Notes: generated from the letters alone by a model not told the origin. Positions 52,845 to 60,625 are shown, numbered from the stretch's first letter. The stretch is 64,000 nucleotides of DNA from CAIQQQ01 sp037445025 (GCA_037445025.1 JBBILI010000012.1:1-64000), one strand, 5' to 3'. Translations and numbers: made by a program.

Positions 52845-53615
52845 TTACACCGCCACCACTGGTTGGCCACTCCACGGTGCGGTCACCTTCTTGTCGATCC
52901 AATGAACGTTGCCGGTTATGGCGCTGTAGTCATATGACACGTCGGGGTCGATGACGTTGCAAGCCGCAAGCAACGCCTCAACCGCCGCCATAGACGCCTT
53001 GTATTTTCTGAGGTTGACCTCGCGCCAGCTTTCCGGGAACCGTGCCTTATCCCCGCTTTCAGTGATGCCGCCGACCTGCGCCAGTGTTGGCCACGCCTTG
53101 GCGGCCTGCGCCGGCGTCGCGCATAGCTCAAGGAAGTCGCGCACCAGATTGCGCGCCGCGGCGATCCGCAGGCCGATCATATGCCGCTCGACCGCCCAGG
53201 CGGTGAACGCCTTCACAGCTTCCACATCAGCTGTCGGCACGATCTCCCAAGGGCCGTGGACGCCAGGCCGAGCCGGCAGCAGGAGGCGCATTCCGACGTA
53301 GCTGAACGTGTCGCGGCCGACCGCCGGCAGGCGGAGGCGGCACTCATAGTCGGTGGCCACGAAGGGGTGTCTTAGAACTAACGTGATACTTTCAAAAAGA
53401 TATCTAATATGAAAGTAATGAGGTGCCAAAGTGGCAGCGCGGGACAGGGTGTCGAAATGCTCGGGCAGCACCAGCATGTGCTGTAACTGCGTGACACTGA
53501 TCGGGCAACGCTGGATCATAAGTGCGCGGTCTGTTCGTGCTGCGAACTGAGAGCATACATCGGACTTCCATTGCTTGGGGTGCTTGCGAGGGCCGGTGCG
53601 TTTGTGCATCGACAT
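52845..53615 (-). CDS. Phage early protein, unknown function
   Basis: 256 residues from ATG 53615, which has GGAG 6 nt upstream (an ATG 3 nt earlier is also possible). The N-terminus is basic (HKRTGPRKHPKQWKSD); the body mixes helices and strands (ECRLRLPAVGRDTFSYVGMR). I recognise no family. It directly precedes the polymerase gene, so a replication accessory role is possible. The ribosome site is part of a family A palindrome (53621-53632). Confidence 0.6.
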   Translation of the reverse strand: MSMHKRTGPRKHPKQWKSDVCSQFAARTDRALMIQRCPISVTQLQHMLVLPEHFDTLSRAATLAPHYFHIRYLFESITLVLRHPFVATDYECRLRLPAVGRDTFSYVGMRLLLPARPGVHGPWEIVPTADVEAVKAFTAWAVERHMIGLRIAAARNLVRDFLELCATPAQAAKAWPTLAQVGGITESGDKARFPESWREVNLRKYKASMAAVEALLAACNVIDPDVSYDYSAITGNVHWIDKKVTAPWSGQPVVAV

Positions 53616-53618
53616 CAT

Positions 53619-53933
53619 TCACTCCGCGGAGTAAGTGGTTTGTGGGGGCAGGCCGAGCGGCATGCGGATCCAGAACCGCCAGAGCTGGTTGCCGGCGGCG
53701 TCGCAGCCATCGAGTGTCCAGCCGCCCATGCCGGTGTTGCGCGGCTCGGCTGTAGCGGTGAGGTTTACCAGCACGAGGATGGCGTCAGGCTCGGACAGCT
53801 GCCCAGCCTTGAGCGCTTCGCGCACAATCTGGCCCAGCGCCACGCGTGCCGTGGGCCAGTCTGCCACCGGCACTAAGGCGTCGCGGGTGCCAATCACTGC
53901 ACCCACGATCCAGAACCTTTGATGGTCGCTCAC
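53619..53933 (-). CDS. Phage early protein, unknown function
   Basis: 104 residues from a GTG that overlaps the previous stop (GTGA). Pattern: DHQRFWIVGAVIGTRDALVP, then ILVLVNLTATAEPRNTG and WTLDGCDAAGNQLWRFWIRM, a compact beta-rich domain. The last codons TAC TCC GCG GAG TGA lie in a family A palindrome, giving the tail YSAE. Confidence 0.6.
   Translation of the reverse strand: MSDHQRFWIVGAVIGTRDALVPVADWPTARVALGQIVREALKAGQLSEPDAILVLVNLTATAEPRNTGMGGWTLDGCDAAGNQLWRFWIRMPLGLPPQTTYSAE
53621..53632. repeat. Family A palindrome at a gene junction
   Basis: ACTCCGCGGAGT is a perfect 12-bp palindrome that supplies the last codons and stop region of the gene at 53619-53933 and also the GGAG of the following gene. 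Confidence 0.8.
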
Positions 53934-55246
53934 GCGCCGCCCTTGGCGAAGTCCGGCGGGATCATCACCTCGTCGCCCCACGGGCACTTGCGATCAACGA
54001 GCTTGGCCCACAGCACCGGGTAGGCCGGCGCGTGCCGCGGGAAACTGCCAAAGGTGTCCGTCAGGTAGACCAGCGCATCTGGGGCGATCCCCATCTTCGC
54101 CACCTCGTCAAACACCGGGCGAAAGTCAGTGCCGCCGCCGCCGGGCGCCTTGCGCCGGCGGAGGTCGTGCAGCTCGCTGGCGTCTTCCAGCTCGTCCACG
54201 CGGCCGACATTGGCGTCGCACCACATCACGATCAGACGGCGTGGCCGTAGATCCTCAAGGATGCCGCCCAGGCAGCCGAAGAACATGGTCAACTCCTGCT
54301 GACCGATCGAGCCGGAGGTGTCGATACCGACCACGATATCACCGCAGCCGTTGCCGGAGCAGCCCGGTGCGATGATGGCCTCGGTGCGCGCCAGCAGGCG
54401 GCGATCAGGGCGTTGCCAGGAATAGCCGGTGTTGCCGATGCGGCGGTTGAAGAAGCCCTGGATGTGCTCGCGCCAGTCGATCGCGGGCTCGATTACTTCG
54501 CCGAGCAACCGGTCTAGGCTGGCCGGCAGCTTGCCAATGGCGCGCGAGGCGGCAGCCGCCTGCGTGATGGTGTTGGCCCAGGACTGCGCGTCATCCTTGC
54601 GTTCCTGCGCGGCCTGATGAGGCGTCTGACCGGACGCTGCGCCGGGGTCGAGGTGCTTGTCGAAGCCGGTCTGGCCCTGTTTGCCCTTGCCGCCGCCCTG
54701 CTTCTGCTGCGCCATGAGGGTGGCCCACACATCCACCACGGCCTCGGTGCCGTCGCGCGAGAGATTGGTGTCGTAGAGCCCGCAGGCGGGGCGCTGGCCG
54801 ATCTTGGCCTCGGTGAGCATGGCGTTGATTACGTAATCGGCGGCCTGGTTCATGATCTCGCTGGCGTTGGCATCGTAGGGAATGCGCTTGCCGGTGCCGG
54901 TGGTGACGTAGCCCTGCTTCTTCCAGTGATACCTCAACTCACAGTGCATCCAGATCACGTGAGCAATTTCGTGGACTGCAATGAACACTCGTTCCTTTAC
55001 GGTGAATTTGAAGAAGGTGGCGGGGTTGAAGATGAGGGACCGACCGTCGGTTGACGCGATCGGCACTTGGTCGCTGAACACCACCTCGCATTTGGCATAG
55101 AAGATGTGAGCGAAGAACGGGCTGTGCCACAGCATGGCAGTGCGGGTCTCGTCCCACTGCTCCTGTTGGTTGGACGTGAGCATAACGGCCGGGTAGCTCT
55201 GGCGCGCGAGTTCGGCACGCGCTTCCATGATAGCACTTGTGGACAT
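53930..55246 (-). CDS. VWA-like protein with metallopeptidase motif (DUF2201 type)
   Basis: 438 residues. VFIAVHEIAHVIWMHCELRY (HEIAH at residues 92-96) is a zinc-protease motif. VVGIDTSGSIG near residue 306 and GGGGTDFRP near 375 build a MIDAS metal site of the VWA kind. Between them is a Gln/Gly/Lys-rich linker. DUF2201-type proteins are generally encoded beside MoxR AAA+ ATPases and form ATPase-driven complexes, and such an ATPase lies two genes upstream at 56113. GGAG inside a family A palindrome (55252-55267) is the ribosome site. Confidence 0.8.
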   Translation of the reverse strand: MSTSAIMEARAELARQSYPAVMLTSNQQEQWDETRTAMLWHSPFFAHIFYAKCEVVFSDQVPIASTDGRSLIFNPATFFKFTVKERVFIAVHEIAHVIWMHCELRYHWKKQGYVTTGTGKRIPYDANASEIMNQAADYVINAMLTEAKIGQRPACGLYDTNLSRDGTEAVVDVWATLMAQQKQGGGKGKQGQTGFDKHLDPGAASGQTPHQAAQERKDDAQSWANTITQAAAASRAIGKLPASLDRLLGEVIEPAIDWREHIQGFFNRRIGNTGYSWQRPDRRLLARTEAIIAPGCSGNGCGDIVVGIDTSGSIGQQELTMFFGCLGGILEDLRPRRLIVMWCDANVGRVDELEDASELHDLRRRKAPGGGGTDFRPVFDEVAKMGIAPDALVYLTDTFGSFPRHAPAYPVLWAKLVDRKCPWGDEVMIPPDFAKGGA

Positions 55247-55274
55247 TGGGGTTACTCCGTGGAGTGAACGAGGA

Positions 55275-55772
55275 TCAGTATTCGATGGCTTCCCGGATCT
55301 TATCGACGAACTTTCCGGCGTCCGCATCGACAACAAAGCTCTCACTGTCGAAGTCGTCGGTGATCTTGGCCACGGCCTTGATCATAGTCTGATAGTGCTT
55401 GATCTCCGCTTCTTGCTCGTCGACCCTGCTGCTCCACTCATCCGCAACCCGCGTTTCGGCTTCGTAGATGGCCTCGTCGTGGTCTCGCTCCGCTTGCTCG
55501 GCGTCGACCATGCTGGTGCCGATATGATCGAAAAAATCCGCCAGCTTGTAGTCCAGCTCACGCCCGGATCGGCCGGCGATGATGATCATGAGCTGGTGCA
55601 GCTCCTGGCAGTGATTGAGCGTCAGCCCGAACCGTGCCTGCTCCATCACGTCGATCAGGCGCCGGTTGGTGGCAGCGCGGGCCTGCTCGATCGAATAGAC
55701 GAGGCGCGGCGCGTCGTAGGCCGGCGTCACCGGCGCGGGTTGAATGGCACGCTTATTGCGGATCTGGTTCAT
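55275..55772 (-). CDS. Phage early protein, unknown function
   Basis: 165 residues, mainly charged helices (DEQEAEIKHYQTMIKAVAKI). The N-terminus MNQIRNKRAIQPAPVTPAYD contains a family B copy (55721-55745) at residues 9-17. It lies between the AAA+ and VWA genes and is translationally coupled to the gene upstream, so it could belong to the same complex. Confidence 0.6.
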   Translation of the reverse strand: MNQIRNKRAIQPAPVTPAYDAPRLVYSIEQARAATNRRLIDVMEQARFGLTLNHCQELHQLMIIIAGRSGRELDYKLADFFDHIGTSMVDAEQAERDHDEAIYEAETRVADEWSSRVDEQEAEIKHYQTMIKAVAKITDDFDSESFVVDADAGKFVDKIREAIEY

Positions 55773-56098
55773 GCCAGCAGCTCCAAGAGTTCAAGTTGTT
55801 GCGCCGCCGAGTAAGCGGCAGGGATGGGCAGGACATCATCGGCCGCGTCTTCCTCGGCCTCGATCTCCATGATGGCGACGTCGATCAACTGGCGAGCCTT
55901 GGCGCGAACGGCACGTGCCAGCGCGTAGGTTTCCATGGTCGCCAGCTTGTGGCGGGAGTTGTTCACCTGCCAGTTCAAAACGAACATGAAGTGATCAGGG
56001 TTCACTGGATCGGGGTCCGCCTCGGCGGTGCGCGATGCGATGGTGTCGTAGGGAACGGGCGAGACTGCCCGTTCCCGGCGGCGCTTGAGGACGGGCAT
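55769..56098 (-). CDS. Conserved phage early protein, unknown function
   Basis: 109 residues with GGGAG 7 nt before the ATG. NPDHFMFVLNWQVNNSRHKL with TMETYALARAVRAKARQLID is a pattern I associate with a small conserved phage family lacking a known role. The C-terminus is acidic (IEAEEDAADDVLP). Confidence 0.6.
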   Translation of the reverse strand: MPVLKRRRERAVSPVPYDTIASRTAEADPDPVNPDHFMFVLNWQVNNSRHKLATMETYALARAVRAKARQLIDVAIMEIEAEEDAADDVLPIPAAYSAAQQLELLELLA

Positions 56099-56112
56099 GC
56101 TCTGGCTCCCTG

Positions 56113-57210
56113 TTAGAACACGCTCGCCGCGGCGATGAGCGCCGCGTTGTTCGCGCACCAGTCGCCGATCGCCTTGGTGTTGATCAGCCCCGGGTTGCGC
56201 TTGATGGCGGCGTTGACGAACACTACGCCGAACTCTTTGGGCAGACGACGCGCATAGGCCACCACCGGGCCGATGCTGTCCTTGTCGACCTGCGCCGCCA
56301 GCGAGAAGATCACCAGCATCTGCCCGTCCGGACCCTTCGGCAACTTGGCCGTCTCGGGGTTGGCGAGCACGTCAGACCAGCGCGGCAGATCGTCCTGATG
56401 CCGGAGGAACGTGGCGACCTGCGCCGCGGCACCGGTGCCGATGATGCCGGCGAGCAGGTTTATCGCCTTGTCGTTGTGTGGCAACGGCGCTCCGGGTTGA
56501 ACGAGCGCCGCCAGCATGTCGAAGGCAGCGACAACCGAGCGCGGCGTGGCCCACGGCCCCTGCTTGTCCGGCACGCCGTCGCTGAACACCACCTCCGGGT
56601 TCTGCGTGCAGAACGCCATGCACTCCGGGCGCTTGCCGGCGTGCGCCATCCAGTTGACCAGGCTGTCGAGGTCATCCTTGATCTCCACGATCCACGAACG
56701 ATTGATGAGGAAGTCGTAGGTCTTGCTGACGCCAGAGCGATCGGACTGCCGGTTGCTCGCGGCGATCACGACCCAGCCGGGCGGCAGCTGCCACTGGCCG
56801 ATCCGTTTGTTGAGCAGCAGCTCCGCCGCGGTCTTCTTGACGTCAGGCTCAGCCTGGCCGAACTCGTCGAGGAACAGAATGCCGTGCTCGTAGCTGCGCG
56901 CGTCGTGGCCATCCTCGGTGGTCAGCCATGTCGGCCGGGTGTAGCGGGTGATCAGCTCAGCGCCGCCGTCCGGGTCCTTGGCCGGCACCATGAAGCCGGG
57001 CAGGTCGGTCGGCGTCATGGTGCCCATGAACGCAGTGGACAGGCCCCAGGGCTTGCCTGTCAGCTTCGCCATGCGGTGGGTCAGCTCCTTGACGACGGTG
57101 GATTTGCCGCGGCCGGGGGCTGAGCGCATGTCGATTGCGATGCGACCGCTGCAGATCAGCGGCGCATTGGCCAGAACTTCGGTAAGCGTCATCGTGGTGG
57201 CGGAAGTCAT
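56113..57210 (-). CDS. MoxR/CobS-like AAA+ ATPase
   Basis: 365 residues. Walker A is SAPGRGKST (residues 30-38), Walker B GILFLDEFGQA (110-120), sensor-1 type VIAASNRQSDRSG near 150. The segment PTDLPGFMVPAKD is typical of phage MoxR-like ATPases. These act as chaperones or remodelers with VWA-domain partners, one of which is encoded at 53930. ATG 57210 is chosen for spacing to AGGA; an ATG 9 nt earlier is less likely. Confidence 0.85.
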   Translation of the reverse strand: MTSATTMTLTEVLANAPLICSGRIAIDMRSAPGRGKSTVVKELTHRMAKLTGKPWGLSTAFMGTMTPTDLPGFMVPAKDPDGGAELITRYTRPTWLTTEDGHDARSYEHGILFLDEFGQAEPDVKKTAAELLLNKRIGQWQLPPGWVVIAASNRQSDRSGVSKTYDFLINRSWIVEIKDDLDSLVNWMAHAGKRPECMAFCTQNPEVVFSDGVPDKQGPWATPRSVVAAFDMLAALVQPGAPLPHNDKAINLLAGIIGTGAAAQVATFLRHQDDLPRWSDVLANPETAKLPKGPDGQMLVIFSLAAQVDKDSIGPVVAYARRLPKEFGVVFVNAAIKRNPGLINTKAIGDWCANNAALIAAASVF

Positions 57211-57241
57211 GTTGCACATCCTTGAAGTGTGATGATGTCGG

Positions 57242-57259
57242 CTTACTCAACAGAGTAAG
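57242..57259. repeat. Family A palindrome, perfect arms
   Basis: CTTACTC-AACA-GAGTAAG, seven-base perfect arms in the gap between the AAA+ gene and the gene at 57288. The G-C pair of other copies is replaced by A-T on both arms. Confidence 0.8.
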
Positions 57260-57287
57260 TAGTTAAGCAATCGTCAGACAGTTTGGA

Positions 57288-58250
57288 TCAGGGCTTCGCC
57301 TTCCACACCGCCAGCACATCAAGCATGTCGCGCGCCTGCTGCATGGCCTGATCTCGCGCCTTCTGGTCTTTGCGCAGCGTGTCACCGTCGACGCCGTTGC
57401 ACAGGCTGGCCAGGCGTTCGGACAGCGCGGCGAGGCGAGGATCATTGACGGCATTGAAGGCCGGCAGCAGCTGCGCCAGCTCCGCCACGTTGGTGATCAG
57501 CGTGTCGTTGAACACGCCCTGGCGGCCGACTTCCTCACCCCTGGCTTGCCGCTCCATGCGGTCCTGATAGGCCGTGAGACGCTCGACCAGATGGTCCAGG
57601 GCCTCAGCCACGCGCCCCATAGCCTCGCTCTGCGCGGACTCCCAGGACGCTCGGGTCTTGCTGATGATGTGCGCTGTGAGCGCCTGCACGGTGGCTTCGG
57701 GCAGGCCCTTGAACCGGCTGCCGTCCGGCAGCGGCTGGAACACGAACTCCATGGAGTAACCGCTCAGGATCTCGTCGGCGGTCGGCGGCTTGACGTTGAG
57801 GCGGCCCACGCCCTGCGCCGCGGCAGCGATGATGCTGTCCACGTTGGCCGCCATCTCGGCCTTCACCTGGCGCATCTGTTCGGTGATGGGCTGCATGTCG
57901 CGCAGCACACGGTTGAAGTTGGCGTTCGGCAGCAGGCGCCAGCCGTCGCCGTCACCCCAGGCGAGCGTGACCGCGTTGAACGCCTCGCGCGCCGTGTTCT
58001 GCAGCTTGGCGAGCTGCTGGTGGTAGTGGTCAGCACCGGCGAGACGGTTGACCGTCAAGCGGGTGGCGTCGGCACGGGCGCCGTGGCGCTCGGCGGCCTC
58101 CTTACTGGCTTCGCGGTCAGCGCGACCCAGGCCAAGCCGTTTGATGCGGATGGCAGCGAGCATGGAGGTGGCCTGCAGCGCGCTCACCAGATCGGCCGGA
58201 TCGGTGAGCGCGGGTTGAATGGCGTGGTCGGCGATGTTGGTGTCGGGCAT
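57288..58250 (-). CDS. Helical phage protein, possible DUF3150-like partner of the AAA+ ATPase
   Basis: 320 residues, almost all helical. It begins MPDTNIADHAIQPALTDPAD with a family B copy, then SALQATSMLAAIRIKRLGLG, and ends ARDQAMQQARDMLDVLAVWK. DUF3150-type proteins have this size and stand beside CobS/MoxR ATPases in phages and plasmids; my assignment is by position and general look only. GGAG 6 nt before the ATG lies in a degenerate family A element (58254-58269). Confidence 0.5.
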   Translation of the reverse strand: MPDTNIADHAIQPALTDPADLVSALQATSMLAAIRIKRLGLGRADREASKEAAERHGARADATRLTVNRLAGADHYHQQLAKLQNTAREAFNAVTLAWGDGDGWRLLPNANFNRVLRDMQPITEQMRQVKAEMAANVDSIIAAAAQGVGRLNVKPPTADEILSGYSMEFVFQPLPDGSRFKGLPEATVQALTAHIISKTRASWESAQSEAMGRVAEALDHLVERLTAYQDRMERQARGEEVGRQGVFNDTLITNVAELAQLLPAFNAVNDPRLAALSERLASLCNGVDGDTLRKDQKARDQAMQQARDMLDVLAVWKAKP

Positions 58251-58279
58251 TTGCTGCTCCGTGGATTAGAGGGTTGAGG

Positions 58280-58321
58280 TCAGGCCATGACCACCGCGCC
58301 GGTGGCGGCCGTGAGTTTCAT
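58280..58321 (-). other. Possible 13-codon leader-like open frame
   Basis: ATG to TGA encoding MKLTAATGAVVMA, between the genes at 58396 and 57288 and just after a family A copy at 58328-58343 (TTGCTC-TGGG-GAGTGA). Too short to call a gene, but it explains part of the 145-bp gap. Confidence 0.2.
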
Positions 58322-58395
58322 CGTCGTTTGCTCTGGGGAGTGAAGGGGCGCAGCCCGGCAGAGAGGTCTGCCGGGCTGCGCGTGGACGGTTACAG

Positions 58396-58734
58396 TCAGG
58401 CGCTTGGCAGCACGATGTCCGTGAGCTCGGGTGCCAGCTCGGGTGCCAGCTCGGGTGCCAGCTCGGGTGCCGGCTCGGGTGCCGGCTCGGGTGCCGGCTC
58501 GGGTGCCGGCTCGGGTTGAGACAGGCCGGCTTCGCCCAGGATCGGGATCACCGACAGCTCTGGGCTCTCGTAGACGGGCGTGCGCCAGGGCTCGAAGACG
58601 ATGCTGCTGTCGCCCGCCTTGTGCAGCGTGTCGAGCCGATCACGCGCCACCACGTTGTTCTCGTCGTTGAGCATAACTTCAGCACGCTCGTAGCTGATCA
58701 CCCGTCGGGTGATGATGCCTCGGAATTTGGCCAT
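58396..58734 (-). CDS. Phage early protein with PEPA/PELA repeat tail
   Basis: 112 residues with GGAG 6 nt before the ATG, within a family A copy (58739-58754). The first 80 residues (MAKFRGIITRRVISYERAEV ... SSIVFEPWRTPVYESPE) look like a small folded domain. The tail is a tetrapeptide array (PEPA four times, then PELA) encoded by 12-bp tandem repeats. Function unknown. Confidence 0.65.
   Translation of the reverse strand: MAKFRGIITRRVISYERAEVMLNDENNVVARDRLDTLHKAGDSSIVFEPWRTPVYESPELSVIPILGEAGLSQPEPAPEPAPEPAPEPAPELAPELAPELAPELTDIVLPSA
58425..58516 (-). repeat. 12-bp tandem repeat (minisatellite) coding PEPA/PELA
   Basis: Seven and a half units of GCTCGGGTGCCA or GCTCGGGTGCCG in a row. The run begins (coding sense) at a degenerate family B word, Gln-Pro-Glu-Pro-Ala, suggesting growth by slippage from such a copy. 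Confidence 0.85.
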
Positions 58735-58841
58735 GCGTTGCTCCTGGGAGTGAGGGAAGGGGTAGGCGCACGGCCGGCACACACCGGCCGCGATAGCCGT
58801 CAGGCGCGTCCTGGGGCTGTCCCAGGAAGGCGCTGGCGGAG

Positions 58842-59162
58842 CTATGGGGTCGGTTTGGCCTGGTAGCTGCGGAGCGTGATCAGCAGCGCCTTTGCGCCCA
58901 CTGTGAGGTTGCGCAGCCGGGTGCTGATCACCTTGTCCGGGTAGTGAGTGAACCGGTTGAGGTGGCAGCACGCGCAGACCTGCTGCGTGGTGTTCAGGTC
59001 GGCAGCCGCTCCGGTCAGCAGCTCCACCACGCGCTCGAGATCGGCGATGCGCTTGGCGAGCGTGCCCTGCGCCGTGGGCGACAGCGTGTTGCGCGGCGGC
59101 TCGAACTTGCTCTGGGGAGCAAGGTCGAGAGGTTCCAGATGGTCAGGCGTCCAGCGGCCCAT
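58842..59162 (-). CDS. Phage early protein with CxxC/His cluster
   Basis: 106 residues. The start ATG overlaps the upstream TGA (TGATG). A helical middle (GTLAKRIADLERVVELLTGA) precedes QQVCACCHLNRFTHYPD, which could bind zinc. A family A copy (59106-59123, CTTGCTC-TGGG-GAGCAAG on the plus strand) encodes LAPQSK near the N-terminus. Function unknown. Confidence 0.6.
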   Translation of the reverse strand: MGRWTPDHLEPLDLAPQSKFEPPRNTLSPTAQGTLAKRIADLERVVELLTGAAADLNTTQQVCACCHLNRFTHYPDKVISTRLRNLTVGAKALLITLRSYQAKPTP

Positions 59163-59419
59163 CAGCGTGCCCACCCGGCAGGCGGCGTGGGGATCGAGAT
59201 GCTGGAATTGCGACCATGTGGGGAAGGCGCCGGCTCACCCGGCGTGGGTTGAATGACGCGGTGGTATAGCTCGTGCGTTCGAATGGCGACTGCGTCGCGG
59301 GCACGGCGCTCGGCGGCGATCCGCACGATAGTGTCGCGGTGTGCGGCGCTGAACACGAAGGGGCCGATATGCACGAACACGAAGCGGCGCTCCTTGTCAT
59401 AGCGGGCTCTGAACATCAT
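59162..59419 (-). CDS. Small phage early protein with family B insertion
   Basis: 85 residues. MMFRARYDKERRFVFVHIGP and AAHRDTIVRIAAERRARDAV form a small alpha/beta part, then VIQPTPGEPAPSPHG (family B, 59229-59254) starts a Pro/Ser-rich tail. Coupled to both neighbours by overlaps. Function unknown. Confidence 0.6.
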   Translation of the reverse strand: MMFRARYDKERRFVFVHIGPFVFSAAHRDTIVRIAAERRARDAVAIRTHELYHRVIQPTPGEPAPSPHGRNSSISIPTPPAGWAR

Positions 59420-59736
59420 GGGGTGGTGTCTCCCTGGGGTTGGTCGAGGATGGCGCGGCGGGCTGCCAAAGCGTGGCGAAGGGCAATGCCATAGGCGCAG
59501 TGGTAGGACGGTGCGCTGCCGATGTCGGCACCCGTGTTGTCTATGACGTGCCAGCTGTAGCACGGGCGTGATGTGGCTCGGGCGTTGTGTTGGGCTGGCA
59601 CGATCGTGGCGAGACGCTGGCCTTGGAACACTATGCCGCGCGGCCCTTGGAGCGGCCAGTGCTCGATGAACTGCAGCTGGGGTGCCCCGTTGATGCGCGC
59701 ATTCATGATAGCACCCTGTTCGGTGGCGTTCGTCAT
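59416..59736 (-). CDS. Small phage early protein, unknown function
   Basis: 106 residues; GGAG 6 nt before the ATG comes from a family A copy at 59740-59755. Pattern QLQFIEHWPLQGPRGIVFQG and YSWHVIDNTGADIGSAPSYH is similar in order to the protein at 59820 (LLKLEHWELLKL ... TWRMAHPETMAL), so the two may be distant paralogues. Confidence 0.6.
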   Translation of the reverse strand: MTNATEQGAIMNARINGAPQLQFIEHWPLQGPRGIVFQGQRLATIVPAQHNARATSRPCYSWHVIDNTGADIGSAPSYHCAYGIALRHALAARRAILDQPQGDTTP

Positions 59737-59739
59737 AAT

Positions 59740-59823
59740 TCACTCCGCAGAGTAATTGTTGCACAGCAGGCGAAGTTTGGTGACGGCAATGGTATCGGTG
59801 CGCCTGCGCCCCCACCCGGTCAT
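59740..59823 (-). CDS. Candidate 27-residue small protein
   Basis: ATG overlaps the upstream stop (ATGA), giving a coupled frame MTGWGRRRTDTIAVTKLRLL ending NNYSAE. It fills the gap between the genes at 59820 and 59416, is basic, and ends within a family A palindrome exactly as the proteins at 45947 and 53619 do. It may be real or the remnant of a longer gene. Confidence 0.4.
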   Translation of the reverse strand: MTGWGRRRTDTIAVTKLRLLCNNYSAE

Positions 59824-60143
59824 ACCTGGGTCAGTATGCGGATCTTCGCCAGCATCGCCTCTGCTTCCTCGCGGGTGCAGAACTTGGCGACGGTGCGCCA
59901 GTTGTCTTGCTGGATGTTGCCAACAGCTGCATCGATCTCGCAGCGCCATTGCAAAAGCACTAATTGGTTTTTGCGCCGGGCCCGGTGAACGATGCGCCAT
60001 GCGTCGTGGCGCAGAGCCATAGTCTCAGGGTGTGCCATTCGCCAGGTGTGGCGTGGGCATTTGTCGAGCTTCAGCAGCTCCCAGTGTTCGAGCTTGAGGA
60101 GTTGCGTGTTGCCAGTAGGGTTCGAGGCGATCGTGTGGGTCAT
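59820..60143 (-). CDS. Small phage early protein, unknown function
   Basis: 107 residues; GGAG 7 nt before the ATG lies in a family A copy (60148-60163). The protein is Trp/His-rich (LEHWELLKLDKCPRHTWRMA, RKNQLVLLQWRCEID) and ends CTREEAEAMLAKIRILTQV, similar to the tails of other small early proteins. Function unknown. Confidence 0.6.
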   Translation of the reverse strand: MTHTIASNPTGNTQLLKLEHWELLKLDKCPRHTWRMAHPETMALRHDAWRIVHRARRKNQLVLLQWRCEIDAAVGNIQQDNWRTVAKFCTREEAEAMLAKIRILTQV

Positions 60144-60298
60144 CTCGTTGCTCCGTTGAGCAAGAGCTGGATCTGTGCGCGGATGCGGTCTGGCGGCGGG
60201 TCCCACAAGCACGGCATTGCAGTGCCGTGCTCAAGATCGCTGGTGGGAAGGGTGGCAGCCGGCTCGCCCGGCGCGGGTTGAATGGCTGCGGAGGACAT
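60140..60298 (-). CDS. Small phage early protein starting with the family B peptide
   Basis: 52 residues, MSSAAIQPAPGEPAATLPTS followed by DLEHGTAMPCLWDPPPDRIR. One fifth of the protein is the family B peptide (60258-60283). AAAGG lies upstream of the ATG. Its stop overlaps the next ATG by 4 nt. Confidence 0.55.
   Translation of the reverse strand: MSSAAIQPAPGEPAATLPTSDLEHGTAMPCLWDPPPDRIRAQIQLLLNGATR
60148..60163. repeat. Family A palindrome serving as ribosome site
   Basis: TTGCTC-CGTT-GAGCAA with perfect six-base arms; the reverse strand GGAG serves the ATG at 60143. Confidence 0.75.
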
Positions 60299-60355
60299 GG
60301 TTCGCCTTTGGTGATGTGACAATATAGTTGTTTGTTATTGCCGGGATGTCAAGTC

Positions 60356-60625
60356 TTAGCCGTTGGTGAGCAGAAGTATTTTGGTGAGGATCAGTCGAGC
60401 CTCACCTGCGGGGAGCATCCACATCGCCACGTCGCCGAAGACGGCGTGCGAGGAACGATCGGCCATCCACCATACTTCCCACCCTCCGGGCATAGGCTTG
60501 ATGGAGAATGGCGGCGTGCCCGGCGTTGCGTCATATTTGACCCAAGCGAACGACAGTAGACCCAGCAGCGTGATCTACGTCCCGAGCGGATGGTCTTTCG
60601 CGCGTTTGACGCAGCGAATATTCAC
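60356..60625 (-). pseudogene. Small phage early gene interrupted by an in-frame TAG
   Basis: A GTG at 60625 overlaps the upstream stop (GTGA) and opens a frame reading VNIRCVKRAKDHPLGT, then TAG at 60575-60577, then continues ITLLGLLSFAWVKYDATPG ... EARLILTKILLLTNG to TAA at 60356. The last part has the same type of C-terminal helix as neighbouring small proteins, and composition is coding-like on both sides of the TAG. The full product would be about 88 residues. Internal ATG 60493 could start a 45-residue fragment. Either an amber mutation or readthrough. Confidence 0.6.

Noticed and set aside
3966..60577. Reassigned TAG codon in this organism or phage
   Set aside because: The HNH gene (39826), the polymerase gene (50914) and the small membrane-protein gene (62692) end in TAG at sensible places, so TAG is still a stop.
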